Assembly (NCBI GenBank): GCA_019119635.1
Contig: DWWP01000004.1
Location: 1-64,000 of the forward strand
DNA length: 64,000 nucleotides
DNA from: Candidatus Dietzia intestinipullorum
Lineage (GTDB): Bacteria; Actinomycetota; Actinomycetes; Mycobacteriales; Mycobacteriaceae
Direction: 5' to 3'
Each line of letters starts with the position of its first letter. Positions within the stretch are counted from its first letter, which is position 1. Shown here in pieces: positions 51,619 through 60,484 of the stretch. A program made the translations under genes and the position numbers. The notes beneath the pieces were generated by a model. That model saw only the letters and a program-made list of their open reading frames with translations. It was not told the origin of the DNA and ran no database searches.

Positions 51619-52520
51619 GCGGCGGGGCCGGGGTGCCGCGACCGGGGGACGTGACGGGCGTGCCGCACCCGGGCTGGATGGACCCGCTCATGGCGGCGTG
51701 CACCGACGGCCGCTTCGACGGCCTGCTGCCCAGACGCCGCCCTCCCGAGCAGCCCGAGGAGGGCGGCCGTCCACACCGGGACGCCGCCGTGTTGGTGCTG
51801 TTCTCCGGCGATCCCGCGGCGCCGGGCCCGCACCCGCCGGGGGACGCACGGGTCCTGCTGACCCACCGCGCGCCGACACTGCGCAACCATTCGGGCCAGA
51901 TCTCCTTCCCCGGCGGCGGCGTCGACCCCGAGGACAGCGGCCCCGTGGAGGCGGCCCTGCGTGAGGCCTGGGAGGAGACCGGGCTCGAGCGGCACGGCGT
52001 GGACGTCCTCGCGGTGCTGCCGGAGCTGTTCATCCCGGTGTCCAACTACACGGTCGCCCCGGTCCTGGCGTACTGGCGCGAGCCGATGGAGGTCTCCGCG
52101 GTGGACCCCGCCGAGACCTCCCGGGTGATGACGGTGCCGGTGCGGGACCTGCTCGACCCGGCCAGCCGGTTCCTGCTGCGGCATTCCACGGGGTGGACCG
52201 GGCCGGCGTTCCAGCACGAGGACCTGGTGGTGTGGGGCTTCACCGCCGGGATCCTGGCGGCGATGTTCCACTCGGCCGGCTGGGACCTCGACTGGGACAC
52301 CGGCGACATCCGCGACCTGGTGGAGACACTCGCCGCGTCCGCCAACGGTGAGCAGCACCGGATGTCGGCCGAGGAGGCGCGGCGCGAATCCGATGACCCG
52401 CTCGCCGACCGCACGGTCGCCGGGGTGCCCGGTGTGCGATCCGGGCACCCCGACGGGACCGGCGGCGCCGAGGAGCCACTCGACCTGCCCGCGGACGACC
52501 CGCGGAGGGGATACCGGTGA
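51615..52520 (+). CDS. Nudix hydrolase, CoA pyrophosphatase type
   Basis: A 301-residue Nudix protein. The Nudix box GGGVDPEDSGPVEAALREAW followed by EETG (about residues 103-126) contains the REAWEETG core; two extra residues are inserted before RE, as in the CoA pyrophosphatase group, and the preceding SGQISFPGG matches that group. It likely hydrolyses CoA or an ADP-sugar/dinucleotide. The N-terminal 40 residues and the C-terminal 55 residues are polar and low-complexity. It starts at GTG 51615 in a 4-nt overlap, coupled to the thioredoxin gene. Homolog of M. tuberculosis Rv3672c. Confidence 0.9.
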   Translation: MSGGAGVPRPGDVTGVPHPGWMDPLMAACTDGRFDGLLPRRRPPEQPEEGGRPHRDAAVLVLFSGDPAAPGPHPPGDARVLLTHRAPTLRNHSGQISFPGGGVDPEDSGPVEAALREAWEETGLERHGVDVLAVLPELFIPVSNYTVAPVLAYWREPMEVSAVDPAETSRVMTVPVRDLLDPASRFLLRHSTGWTGPAFQHEDLVVWGFTAGILAAMFHSAGWDLDWDTGDIRDLVETLAASANGEQHRMSAEEARRESDDPLADRTVAGVPGVRSGHPDGTGGAEEPLDLPADDPRRGYR

Positions 52521-53713
52521 CGGGCTCCCAGTGGCTCGACGTGGCGCTGTTCGGGCTGGCTGCCGCGGCGGCGATCTCGGGGTGGCTCAACGGGGCCGCG
52601 GCCTCGGGGTTCGCCCTGCTCGGCGTGGGCATCGGCGCGACGTCCGGCCTGCTGGTGGCGCCGCACCTCGTGCGGGAGATCGACGACCCGCTGGGCCGGC
52701 TCATGGGCGGTCTCGCGGTGATCGCGGTGATGGTGATCATCGGGCAGGTGGCCGGCGTGACCATCGGTCGTGCCGCCCGCCGCTACATCTCGGGCACCGC
52801 GGCCCGGTTGGTCGACAGCACCATCGGCGCGGTCTTCCAGGCGGCGGCGGTGCTCCTGGTGGCGTGGCTGGTGGCGATCCCGATCGCGGCCCAGGAGGGG
52901 ACCACGCCCGGCAAGGCGGTGCGCGGCTCCTCGGTGCTGTCCGAGATCGACAACGTGGCGCCGGAGCAACTGCAGCGGATCCCCTCGGCGTTCACCTCCG
53001 TGCTCGGCACCACCGGCTTCCCCGACATCCTGGGACCCTTCGGCAGCACACCGATGCAGGAGGTCTCGCCGCCGGACCCGGTGCTCGACGGCGCACAGGT
53101 CGTGGCGGACGTGGAGCCGTCGGTGCTCAAGATCATCGGACGCGCCGAGTCGTGCAGTCGCGCGCTCGAGGGGACCGGGTTCGTCGCCGCGCCCGAACTG
53201 GTGATGACCAACGCGCACGTCGTCGCCGGGACGGGGTCGGTCACGGTGACGGTCGGCGGCGAGGAGGTCGACGCCGAGGTGGTCACCTACGACCCGGGCG
53301 TCGACATCGCGGTGCTGCGCGTGCCCGGGCTGGAGGCGCCGGCGCTGCCGTTCGCCGACGAGCGGGCGCGGACCGGGGACGACGCGATCGTCGTGGGATA
53401 CCCGGGCAACGGCCCGTACCGGCCCGATCCGGCGCGGATCCGCGAGCGGGTCACACTGCGCGGGCCGGACATCTACCGCGAGGCCACGGTCGAGCGCGAG
53501 GTGTACATCCTGCGGGGCACCGTCCGCGAGGGCAATTCGGGTGGCCCGCTCATCACCCCGGACGGTCGCGTCACGGGTGTGGTCTTCGGCGCCGCGATGG
53601 ACGCCCCCGACACCGGCTACGCGCTCACCGTGGAGCAGGTGATGCCGCAGCTGCAGGCCGCGGTGGATTCGTACGGCCCGGTGTCCACGGGCAGCTGCGT
53701 CCGCACCGGGTAG
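52517..53713 (+). CDS. marP: MarP-type membrane serine protease
   Basis: A 398-residue protein with four N-terminal transmembrane helices (CvpA/colicin V production-like region, about residues 7-120) and a chymotrypsin-like protease domain in the periplasm (residues 180-398). The catalytic triad is visible: His in TNAHVVAG (about 233), Asp in GVDIAVLRV (about 262), Ser in GNSGGPL (about 340). A Cys in EGVKSC...-like positions (ESCSRALE and SCVRTG) may form the regulatory disulfide known in M. tuberculosis MarP (Rv3671c), which protects against acid stress. It starts at GTG 52517 in a GTGA overlap with the Nudix gene. Confidence 0.95.
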   Translation: MTGSQWLDVALFGLAAAAAISGWLNGAAASGFALLGVGIGATSGLLVAPHLVREIDDPLGRLMGGLAVIAVMVIIGQVAGVTIGRAARRYISGTAARLVDSTIGAVFQAAAVLLVAWLVAIPIAAQEGTTPGKAVRGSSVLSEIDNVAPEQLQRIPSAFTSVLGTTGFPDILGPFGSTPMQEVSPPDPVLDGAQVVADVEPSVLKIIGRAESCSRALEGTGFVAAPELVMTNAHVVAGTGSVTVTVGGEEVDAEVVTYDPGVDIAVLRVPGLEAPALPFADERARTGDDAIVVGYPGNGPYRPDPARIRERVTLRGPDIYREATVEREVYILRGTVREGNSGGPLITPDGRVTGVVFGAAMDAPDTGYALTVEQVMPQLQAAVDSYGPVSTGSCVRTG

Positions 53714-53750
53714 CGCCTCGCGGGGGCCGGGCGGGCGGCGTCCTGTCAGT

Positions 53751-54719
53751 TCAGCGGCCGCTGACGCCGCGGGCGAACCGCACGATGAGCTCGGACGTCG
53801 CCCCCGGGGCCTCCATGGCGGGGTAGTGCCCGGCCCCGGGCACGTGGGCGGTGCGCAGGTCCCGTGCCCAGGCCGCCGAGGCGGCGACGGTGGCGGGATG
53901 GATGTAGCGGTCCTCGGCGCCGCTGATGCCCAGCACGGGCTGGTCGAGGACCCGCGAGACCGCGCGGCGGAAATCCCGGCCGTCCGGGCGGAACTGGCTG
54001 CGCACCATCCACCGTCGCGACTCCAGCGACAGGTGCGCGACCTTGGGGATGAGCATGGCGCGCCGGAGCAGCTCGGCGCTGGCGGCGAAGTCGTCGGTCT
54101 CCGGCCAGCCGGGCCCGGAGCGCTCGCGGAGCATGTCCTCCACGGCGGCGGCCCCGTCGCGGGTCAGCCGCCGTTCGGGCAGGCGGGGGGCCTGGTCGGC
54201 GAGGAGCCCGGGGACGAGTGCCCGGCGCTGGCGACGGTCACGCAGCGCGGCCCGCCGGGTGGCCAGGGGGTGGGGTGATCCGACGACGACGAGGCCCCGG
54301 ACGGCCCGGGGGCGACGGTACGCGGCGGTCCACGCCACGAACCCGCCCTCGCCCTGCCCGACGATCACGGCGGACGAGTGGCCGAGCGCGCGGATCAGGT
54401 TGGTGACGTCGGTGGCGAGCGTCCACGCGTCGTAGCCGCGGGGTGGCTTGTCGGAATCGCCGTGCCCGCGCAGGTCCACGGCCACGGCGTGGAATCCGGC
54501 CTCGGCGAGCGCGAGCATGGGCGCGCGCAGGGTCCACCAGATGCCGCCCACCCCGTGGACGAGGAGCGCCAGTGGGGGTCGTGCACCCGGCGCGGAGTCG
54601 GGCGGGAGGGCCTCGGCCACGTGCAGGCGGATGCCGTTGGCGGAGACGTCACGGTGCCGCCAGGGCCCGTCGACCCTGACTATCGACGGGTCCGGCGGCC
54701 GGTGGGCCGGCGACCTCAG
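53751..54719 (-). CDS. Alpha/beta-hydrolase (EphE-like), probable CTG start
   Basis: An alpha/beta-hydrolase related to epoxide hydrolases (M. tuberculosis EphE position). Visible motifs are LLVHGVGGIWW (oxyanion loop), DLRGHGDSDKPPRGYDAWT, the acid in GISGAEDRYIHP and the catalytic-like His in PGAGHYP. The nucleophile elbow is GQGEGG, where family members have an Asp or Ser; Gly replaces it, so catalysis is doubtful. The family-like N-terminus VDGPWRHRDVSANGIRLHVA lies upstream of the first ATG/GTG/TTG (54620), in frame, with no other start. CTG 54719 makes a CTGA 4-nt overlap with the preceding gene's stop, so it is the best start; 54620 is the conventional alternative. Confidence 0.7.
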   Translation of the reverse strand: MRSPAHRPPDPSIVRVDGPWRHRDVSANGIRLHVAEALPPDSAPGARPPLALLVHGVGGIWWTLRAPMLALAEAGFHAVAVDLRGHGDSDKPPRGYDAWTLATDVTNLIRALGHSSAVIVGQGEGGFVAWTAAYRRPRAVRGLVVVGSPHPLATRRAALRDRRQRRALVPGLLADQAPRLPERRLTRDGAAAVEDMLRERSGPGWPETDDFAASAELLRRAMLIPKVAHLSLESRRWMVRSQFRPDGRDFRRAVSRVLDQPVLGISGAEDRYIHPATVAASAAWARDLRTAHVPGAGHYPAMEAPGATSELIVRFARGVSGR

Positions 54720-55231
54720 CTGGTCGCCGACCGCTGCGGGGTCTCGGTGGTGCGGGCCGTGCCCGCCTTGAGGTCCTCACCCGAGGGCATGGCCAGCTTG
54801 AGGTCGTTCACCGAGTCGATGGTGCGCTGGGGTTTGCGGATCTTCTTGATCTTGAGGTAGCCCAGCAGGCCGAACAGTGCGGCCAGGAGGATCAGGACCA
54901 CAAAGACGATGAGGAAGCCCATCCAGTCCCACGTCTTGGTGCCGAACCACATCGAGATGAGCTTGGCCCACATGAAGACGAACGGGAAGAAGGACATCAG
55001 CACAAAGACGAGGGCGGCCACGAAGAAGCCGGAGCCGGTGGCGGCCCGCTTGACCTGCTCGGTGACCTCGGTCTTGGCCAGCTCGATCTCCGAGCGCATG
55101 AGCGTGGAGACGTGCGTCGAGGCGTTCTTGACCAGGGTCCCGATGCTGGCGTCACCGCGCGCGATCGAGTCTGCGTCGTGCAGGGGGATCGAGGCCTCGT
55201 TCGGCGTGTGGTTTCCCTGGGCGTGGCTCAC
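54716..55231 (-). CDS. Phage-holin-like membrane protein (Rv3669-like)
   Basis: A 171-residue protein of the actinobacterial phage-holin-family type. An N-terminal cytosolic segment with a basic helix (about residues 40-60: LMRSEIELAKTEVTEQVKRA) leads to two membrane helices (about residues 65-88 and 101-122), then a polar tail (KIKKIRKPQRTIDS). The start at GTG 55231 follows GGAGGA in the leader; GTG 55282 upstream is less likely. Its stop overlaps the EphE-like CTG. It is often seen next to acs in mycobacteria. Function is not known. Confidence 0.85.
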   Translation of the reverse strand: MSHAQGNHTPNEASIPLHDADSIARGDASIGTLVKNASTHVSTLMRSEIELAKTEVTEQVKRAATGSGFFVAALVFVLMSFFPFVFMWAKLISMWFGTKTWDWMGFLIVFVVLILLAALFGLLGYLKIKKIRKPQRTIDSVNDLKLAMPSGEDLKAGTARTTETPQRSATS

Positions 55232-55367
55232 GATTGCTCCTCCATTGTCAGGTGACGGGTGCACCATCGTCCATCGTGCCACGACGGACCCGCTCGTTCA
55301 CGCAGTACCCGGCGTGCGGCCCGAGGTCGTGGACACAACCCCGGGCCGCACACCGGTGTGGGGCGAC

Positions 55368-57338
55368 CTATCCCTTGACGCCCTTGGACTTGATCTGGTC
55401 GATGATCGTCGGGTCGGACAGGGTCGAGGTGTCCCCGCCCTCGCGGCCCTCGGCCATGTCCTTGAGCAGGCGACGCATGATCTTGCCGGACCGCGTCTTG
55501 GGCAGCTCGGGCACCACCGTGATGTCGCGCGGCTTGGCGATCGGCGAGATGTCCCGGGAGACCGCGGCGCGGAGCTCGTCGATGAGCGCGCGGTGCCGCT
55601 CCTCGGAGTCGTCGGCGCTCTCGCGCAGGATCACGTAGGCGACGATCGCCTGCCCCGTGGTGTCGTCGGCAGCGCCCACGACCGCGGCCTCGGCCACGGC
55701 GTCGTGACCCACGAGGGCCGACTCGACCTCGGATGTGGAGATCCGGTGGCCGGAGATGTTCATGACGTCGTCGACCCGGCCGAGGACCCACAGGTCGCCG
55801 TCGGCGTCCCACTTGGCGCCGTCGCCGGCGAAGTAGTAGCCCTCCTCGGCGAAGCGGGACCAGTAGGTGTCGCGGTAGCGCTCCATATCGCCCCAGATGC
55901 CGCGGAGCATGGCGGGCCACGGCTCGGTGATCACCAGGTAGCCCTGGTCCTCCGCCGCGACCTCCCTGGCGTCGCCGTCGACGATCGAGACGTCGATGCC
56001 CGGCAGCGGGCGCATGGCGGAGCCGGGCTTGGCCGCGGTGACCCCGGGCAGCGGGGAGATCATGATGGCGCCGGTCTCCGTCTGCCACCAGGTGTCCACG
56101 ACGGGGACGGCCGAACCGCCGACGTGATCGCGGTACCAGCGCCACGCCTCGGGGTTGATGGGCTCGCCGACGGAGCCGAGCAGCCGGATCGAGGACAGGT
56201 CGTGCCCGGCCGGGATCTGCCGGCCCCACTTCATGAACGTCCGGATGAGCGTGGGCGCGGCGTAGTAGATGCTCACGCCGTACTTCTCGATGATCTGGAA
56301 GTGGCGGTGCTCGTCCGGGGAGTTGGGGGTGCCCTCGTAGACCATGCAGGTGGCGCCGTTGGAGAGCGGGCCGTACACGCCATAGGTGTGGCCGGTGACC
56401 CAGCCGACGTCGGCGGTGCACCAGTAGACGTCCTCGCCGGGCTTGTGGTCGAACACGACGTGGTGCGTGTAGGACGCCTGCGTGAGGTAGCCGCCCGTGG
56501 TGTGGATGATGCCCTTGGGCTTGCCGGTGGTGCCGGAGGTGTAGAGGACGAACAGGGGGTGCTCGGAGTCGAACGCCTCCGGTGTGTGGTCGGCGGACTG
56601 CTCGGGGATGACCTCGTCCCACCAGACGTCGCGGTCGGACTGCCAGTCGACGTCGATCCCGGTGCGGCGCACCACGAGGACCTTCTGGACCGACTCGGCG
56701 GGGCCGGAGACGCTGTCGAGGGAGTCGCCGAGCGCCTCGTCGACGCCGTCCTTGAGGGGGGCGGGCTTGCCGCGGCGGAACTGGCCGTCGGCGGTGATGA
56801 CGACCTTGGCCTCGGCGTCATCGACGCGCGAGCGCAGCGCCTGGGCGGAGAAGCCGGCGAACACCACGGAGTGCGTCAGGCCCAGGCGGGCGCACGCGAG
56901 CATCGCGATGTACGTCTCGGGCAGCAGGGGCATGTATATGGCCACCCGGTCGCCGGCGACCAGGCCGAGGGAGCTGAGGTAGTTGGCGGTCCGGCTGACC
57001 TCGTCCTTGAGCTGGGCGTAGGTGATGTCGCGGGCGTCGTCGGTGGGCTCACCCACCCAGTGGAGGGCCACCCGGTCGCCGTTGCCCGCCTCCACGTGGC
57101 GGTCGACGCAGTTGTAGGCGGTGTTGAGCGTGCCGCCGACGTACCACTTGGCCACCGGCGCGTCGGACCAGTCCAGGACCTCGGACCACTCGGTGGACCA
57201 GTCCAGCCTCCTGGCCTGCTCGTCCCAGAAGGCGAGTCGGTCGGCCGAGGCGCGCTCGTAGTCTTCTGCCCGGGCGTTTGCCTGCGCGGCGAAGTCCGGG
57301 TCGGGGGCGAACGTCTCGACGGTCTCGTGCGTGCTCAT
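55368..57338 (-). CDS. acs: Acetyl-CoA synthetase
   Basis: Acs converts acetate, ATP and CoA to acetyl-CoA via acetyl-AMP. The 656-residue protein has the adenylate-forming P-loop [11 protein letters not shown] (about residues 270-280), the acetate/AMP-site TWWQTETGA (about residues 418-426), the A8 hinge [13 protein letters not shown] and the acetylation-site motif [11 protein letters not shown], whose Lys is acetylated in regulated Acs enzymes. It starts at ATG 57338. A perfect Crp site is 76 nt upstream. It is preceded by the PRC-barrel gene on the same strand. Homolog of M. tuberculosis Rv3667. Confidence 0.97.
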   Translation of the reverse strand: MSTHETVETFAPDPDFAAQANARAEDYERASADRLAFWDEQARRLDWSTEWSEVLDWSDAPVAKWYVGGTLNTAYNCVDRHVEAGNGDRVALHWVGEPTDDARDITYAQLKDEVSRTANYLSSLGLVAGDRVAIYMPLLPETYIAMLACARLGLTHSVVFAGFSAQALRSRVDDAEAKVVITADGQFRRGKPAPLKDGVDEALGDSLDSVSGPAESVQKVLVVRRTGIDVDWQSDRDVWWDEVIPEQSADHTPEAFDSEHPLFVLYTSGTTGKPKGIIHTTGGYLTQASYTHHVVFDHKPGEDVYWCTADVGWVTGHTYGVYGPLSNGATCMVYEGTPNSPDEHRHFQIIEKYGVSIYYAAPTLIRTFMKWGRQIPAGHDLSSIRLLGSVGEPINPEAWRWYRDHVGGSAVPVVDTWWQTETGAIMISPLPGVTAAKPGSAMRPLPGIDVSIVDGDAREVAAEDQGYLVITEPWPAMLRGIWGDMERYRDTYWSRFAEEGYYFAGDGAKWDADGDLWVLGRVDDVMNISGHRISTSEVESALVGHDAVAEAAVVGAADDTTGQAIVAYVILRESADDSEERHRALIDELRAAVSRDISPIAKPRDITVVPELPKTRSGKIMRRLLKDMAEGREGGDTSTLSDPTIIDQIKSKGVKG

Positions 57339-57413
57339 CAGCAGTTATCTCCTCGCGTGTGGGCGGAACCGACCGGCCGGGGTCGACGCGGCCTCTCCCG
57401 CCGGACCGGTGCG

Positions 57414-57429
57414 TGTGAGCGTAGTCACA
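57414..57429 (-). promoter_or_regulatory. Perfect Crp-binding site upstream of acs
   Basis: TGTGAGCGTAGTCACA is an exact TGTGA-N6-TCACA site. Its centre is about 84 nt upstream of the acs start codon. A GTGATCAC palindrome lies nearby (57447-57454). The crp gene is at 49107-49811. Confidence 0.75.
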
Positions 57430-57500
57430 CACCTGGCGGCGTGTCAGTGATCACACCCGGAAGGGGGAGTGCGGGGTGGGAGCGCGGGGGTGAAGCCGTG

Positions 57501-58088
57501 TCAGGAGCGGTCGTCCGGGGCGGTCGGGGTCGACTCCGACGCCCCGGCGCGGCCGTTCGACGGACCGTCGGCGCCGGTCGCGCCCGTCGACGACTTCTCG
57601 GCGGGCCCGCGCCCGGCGGGTTTCTCGGTGTCCGAGGCCTTGTCGGCTTTGTCTGCCTTCCCCGTCTTCCCCGGCTTTCCGGCCTTATCGGGCTTGTCGA
57701 CCTTGTCGGTCTCACCCTCGCCGGTGCCGTCGGACTTCCCGGGTGCCGGCGTCGCGGGCGCGCGTCCGCGGGAGGGGGCCTCGACCTCGTAGTACTCGAG
57801 GAGTCGGAACTCCTGGTCGGGGGTCAGCCCGTCCTCGGTGCGGTCCGGTCGCGGCGAGTCCCGCACCTCGGAGCGTGTGTGGTCCAGGTGCAGCTCGTCG
57901 TCGAGCAGGCGGGCGCCGTGCAGCGGCACGATCGCGTCGGCGGAGAAGATGCCGGTCGCGACGGTCGCGAAGGTCATCTTCCCGGACGTGTCGTCGACGT
58001 ACACCTGCCGCACCGCGCCGATCTTGGTCCCCGTGGAGTCGAACGCGGTCGCGTCGAGGAGGGCATCCAGCTGGTCCTTGAGGTTCAC
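57501..58088 (-). CDS. PRC-barrel domain protein
   Basis: A 195-residue protein. The N-terminal 85 residues form a PRC barrel: LDALLDATAFDSTGTKIGAV, RQVYVDDTSGKMTFATV, VPLHGARLLDDELHLDHTRS. The C-terminal half is low-complexity, with DK/GK repeats (KPDKAGKPGKTGKADKADKA), and a basic-acidic tail. PRC barrels bind RNA or link cell-division and ribosome factors. It starts at GTG 58088, with GGAG 6 nt upstream, and is divergent from the Fic-like gene. In mycobacteria a similar gene lies in this place, as I recall. Function is uncertain. Confidence 0.8.
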   Translation of the reverse strand: MNLKDQLDALLDATAFDSTGTKIGAVRQVYVDDTSGKMTFATVATGIFSADAIVPLHGARLLDDELHLDHTRSEVRDSPRPDRTEDGLTPDQEFRLLEYYEVEAPSRGRAPATPAPGKSDGTGEGETDKVDKPDKAGKPGKTGKADKADKASDTEKPAGRGPAEKSSTGATGADGPSNGRAGASESTPTAPDDRS

Positions 58089-58250
58089 GTCGTCTCCGGG
58101 GGTCGGGGATGTGTGGGCGCGGCCGGGTCGGCGACCGTTGCCTGTGATTACACCAGCTCCACACCTGCTGAGGCGGTTGTTCGGCTGACGTGTCCGCGTA
58201 TCGGTCGGGCCCGGACCTTCCCGCGGGCGCGGGTCGGTAACCTCGACCGC

Positions 58251-59009
58251 GTGAACTCCACACCCGCAGATCCGCTCGCCCCGTTGGTCGACCTGCCCGG
58301 GGTGTCCGAGGCGTCCGAGGCCGCGCGGTCGGCCCTGGCGACCGTGCACCGGCACCCCGCCAACCGTCGGGGGTGGGCCACCACCGCAGCCGAATCCGTG
58401 CTGCGGGGGGCCCGCGCCTCGGCCGGCGTCGAGGGGGGATCGGTGCGCCTCGACGACGACGGGGGGCACGACGACGTGCTGGCCAGCGCCCTGCGCGTCG
58501 CCGGCGAGCTCACCGGCGAGTCACTGGACCGGGCGGTGGCGGTGTGGACCCGCTCGCCGCTGCAGGAGCTGGCGCACCTGCACCTGCTGGCGGCGTCCGG
58601 CCCCGGCGTCGAGGAGGGCACCCTCGGCCGCCCGCGCCCGGACCAGGGGATCGCGGAGCGGCTCCAGGGGCTCGCCGAGCTGATCACCGGCGGCACCCGT
58701 GTGCCCGCGCCGATCCTCGCCTCGGTCGTGCTCGGCGAGCTGACGGCGCTCGAGCCCTTCGGGTCGGCGGACGGGATCGTCGCCCGCGCGGCGTTCCGCC
58801 TGGTCTGCGTGTCCACCGGCCTGGACCCGCGGTGCCTGGGCGTGCCCGAGGTGACGTTCTACCGCGACCCGGCCGCGCACCTGGAGGCCGCCGAGGGGTT
58901 CGTCTCCGGCACCGAGGAGGGGGTGACCGCCTGGCTCCTCCACTGCTGTCGAGCCCTCGAGGCGGGGGCCCGCGAGGCCACCTCGATCGCGGACGCCGCC
59001 GGCGCCTGA
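58251..59009 (+). CDS. Fic-fold-like protein with a degenerate active-site motif (Rv3662c-like)
   Basis: A 252-residue protein, starting at GTG 58251, of the conserved actinobacterial type often labelled oxidoreductase. The N-terminal part contains ARASAGVEGGSV (about residues 54-65), like the Fic inhibitory-helix region SSxxEG. Near residues 165-178, ELTALEPFGSADGIVARAAF stands where a Fic core would read HPFx(D/E)GNGRxxR. The catalytic His is Glu, Asn is Asp and the first Arg is Ile. Around it the helices match the Fido layout. I infer a catalytically dead or altered Fido-fold protein. The resemblance is by eye and needs a profile search. It lies between PRC-barrel and HAD genes as in M. 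tuberculosis Rv3661-Rv3662c. Confidence 0.6.
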   Translation: MNSTPADPLAPLVDLPGVSEASEAARSALATVHRHPANRRGWATTAAESVLRGARASAGVEGGSVRLDDDGGHDDVLASALRVAGELTGESLDRAVAVWTRSPLQELAHLHLLAASGPGVEEGTLGRPRPDQGIAERLQGLAELITGGTRVPAPILASVVLGELTALEPFGSADGIVARAAFRLVCVSTGLDPRCLGVPEVTFYRDPAAHLEAAEGFVSGTEEGVTAWLLHCCRALEAGAREATSIADAAGA

Positions 59010-59214
59010 CACGCGAACGGTGGGTCGGCACGGAGGCCGACCCACCGACTCACGTTCCGTCGAGGGATCCGGGTACCAAGCGTCCTGTGGTCCGCCGTGC
59101 TGCGGTGCCGGGACGACCGTCGGTGACGGCCGGCGCGGCCCCACGGCTTGTTCGCCTCTCGGGCATCATCCGTCGCGTGGGTTCCGGAATGTCGACGACG
59201 ACGGCGGGGGCGGG

Positions 59215-59243
59215 GGATCGCACCTTCTCTCCCGCTGCGATCC
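59215..59243. terminator. Possible hairpin in the convergent 59010-59387 gap
   Basis: GGATCGCA (59215-59222) pairs with TGCGATCC (59236-59243) around a 13-nt loop. It is the only structure I see in the 378-nt gap between the Fic-like gene and the convergent HAD gene. No gene-like frame is recognised in that gap. Confidence 0.4.
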
Positions 59244-59387
59244 TGGCGTCCCTGTCATCGTGCCCCGAGCATGCCGCCCGGCCGCGCCCCGGCGCGATGG
59301 GCAGTTCCCACAACTAACGCGGGGGTTCGTGGTGGGGTCCGGCTATCGTCTCCCGGGCGTCCGGCGACGGACGATGAACAGTTGGGC

Positions 59388-60209
59388 TCAGCGGCCGGCC
59401 CGGGCGAACGCCACGACGGCGGCGCCCATCGCGAGGGCGATCGACCCCACGCCGAAGATCGGTCCCGTCACGCGCTCGAGCGTCGGCAGCAGTGGCGTGG
59501 GGTTGGAGAAGGTGAGGATGGGCCAGCCCCGCTCGAGCGCCTCTTTGCGCAGCGCCCGGTCCGGGTTGATCGCGGTCGGGTGCCCGACCTCCTCGAGCAT
59601 CGGCAGGTCGGTCGCGGAGTCCGAGTACGCGTAGGAGGAGTCGAGGTCCCAGCCGTACCTCTGCGCGAACGCGCGGATCGCCTCGGCCTTGCCCGTGCCC
59701 TGGCAGTAGAACTCGATCGAGCCGCCGTACCGCCCGTCGGCGTCGCGGCTCATCCGGGTGGCGGCGTAGTGGTCCACCCCGAGCATCCGGGCGATGGGGG
59801 CCACCAGTTCCTCTCCGGAGGCGGAGACGATCACCAGGTCGTGGCCAAGTGCGCGGTGCTCGGACAGCAGCTCCTGGGCCTCGACGAACACCGTGGGGCT
59901 GACCCTCTCGGTGAGCGCCTCGGTGACGATCCGCTCCACCTGCGCGGGCTCCCAGCCCTTGGTGGCGGTGGCCATGGCCTGGCGGACCTTGGCCATCTGC
60001 TCGTCGTCGGCCCCGGACAGGCTGAAGGCCAGCTGCGTGTAGGCGAGGTCGATCACCGAACGGCGGGAGAGCAGGCCCTCGTCGAGGAAGGACCTGTTGA
60101 AGGCGAACACCGAGGAGGTGGCGATGATCGTCTTGTCCAGGTCGAAGAACGCGGCGACCCGGCGGGGCCGGTGCGACGACCTGGGACCCTGGTGGCGTGG
60201 GGCGGACAC
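59388..60209 (-). CDS. HAD-superfamily phosphatase (SerB-like, Rv3661-like)
   Basis: A 273-residue HAD hydrolase with motif I DLDKT (nucleophile Asp, about residue 23), motif II SASGEE, motif III Lys (GKAEAI) and the acid pair SDSATDLPML (about residues 194-203). The C-terminus ends with a hydrophobic segment (GVGSIALAMGAAVVAFA), suggesting membrane association. It belongs to the HAD-IB group that includes phosphoserine phosphatase-like and haloacid-type enzymes. It starts at GTG 60209 and is divergent from the 6C RNA and the ssd gene. Substrate is unknown. Confidence 0.9.
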   Translation of the reverse strand: MSAPRHQGPRSSHRPRRVAAFFDLDKTIIATSSVFAFNRSFLDEGLLSRRSVIDLAYTQLAFSLSGADDEQMAKVRQAMATATKGWEPAQVERIVTEALTERVSPTVFVEAQELLSEHRALGHDLVIVSASGEELVAPIARMLGVDHYAATRMSRDADGRYGGSIEFYCQGTGKAEAIRAFAQRYGWDLDSSYAYSDSATDLPMLEEVGHPTAINPDRALRKEALERGWPILTFSNPTPLLPTLERVTGPIFGVGSIALAMGAAVVAFARAGR

Positions 60210-60271
60210 GACCCCAGCCTACGGCCCTTGCGGACGTCGGCGCAATGGGTGACAATGGTTATGCCCGAATA

Positions 60272-60360
60272 GGGCAACCTCCCCACAGGTGCTCAGTTCT
60301 TCCCCCGAGAACTGGGACTTGAAGAGAAACCGCGGCGCCCCCTTGCCGCGGTTTCTCCCT
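60272..60360 (+). ncRNA. 6C-type small RNA (B11-like)
   Basis: Two C-loop hairpins lie in a row on the plus strand. CAGTTCT-TCCCCCG-AGAACTG (60294-60314) has a 7-bp stem. GAGAAACCGCGG (60324-60335) pairs with CCGCGGTTTCTC (60346-60357) around a C-rich loop, followed by CCTATTT. C-rich loops on two adjacent stems define the actinobacterial 6C RNA, and M. tuberculosis B11 lies in the same place (between Rv3660c and Rv3661). The promoter may be TGACAA (60250-60255) with an AT-rich -10 near 60270; the 5' end is a guess. Confidence 0.8.
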
Positions 60361-60484
60361 ATTTGGCAGGTCGTGACCTCGCGGCCGGCCCGCATCCTCC
60401 ACAGGCGCGTCTCTCTCCACAGGGCCCGCGCCACGGAGGCCGTGGACCGGTCCTGCCGTCGCCCCGGTGGGCGACGCTGTGGCC

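Noticed and set aside
57447..57454. Second Crp-like site near acs
   Set aside because: The GTGATCAC palindrome does not fit TGTGA-N6-TCACA; only the site at 57414 is exact.
54909..59009. A 4.1-kb plus-strand frame
   Set aside because: It is mostly antisense to acs and the PRC-barrel gene; only 58251-59009 has protein-like homology.
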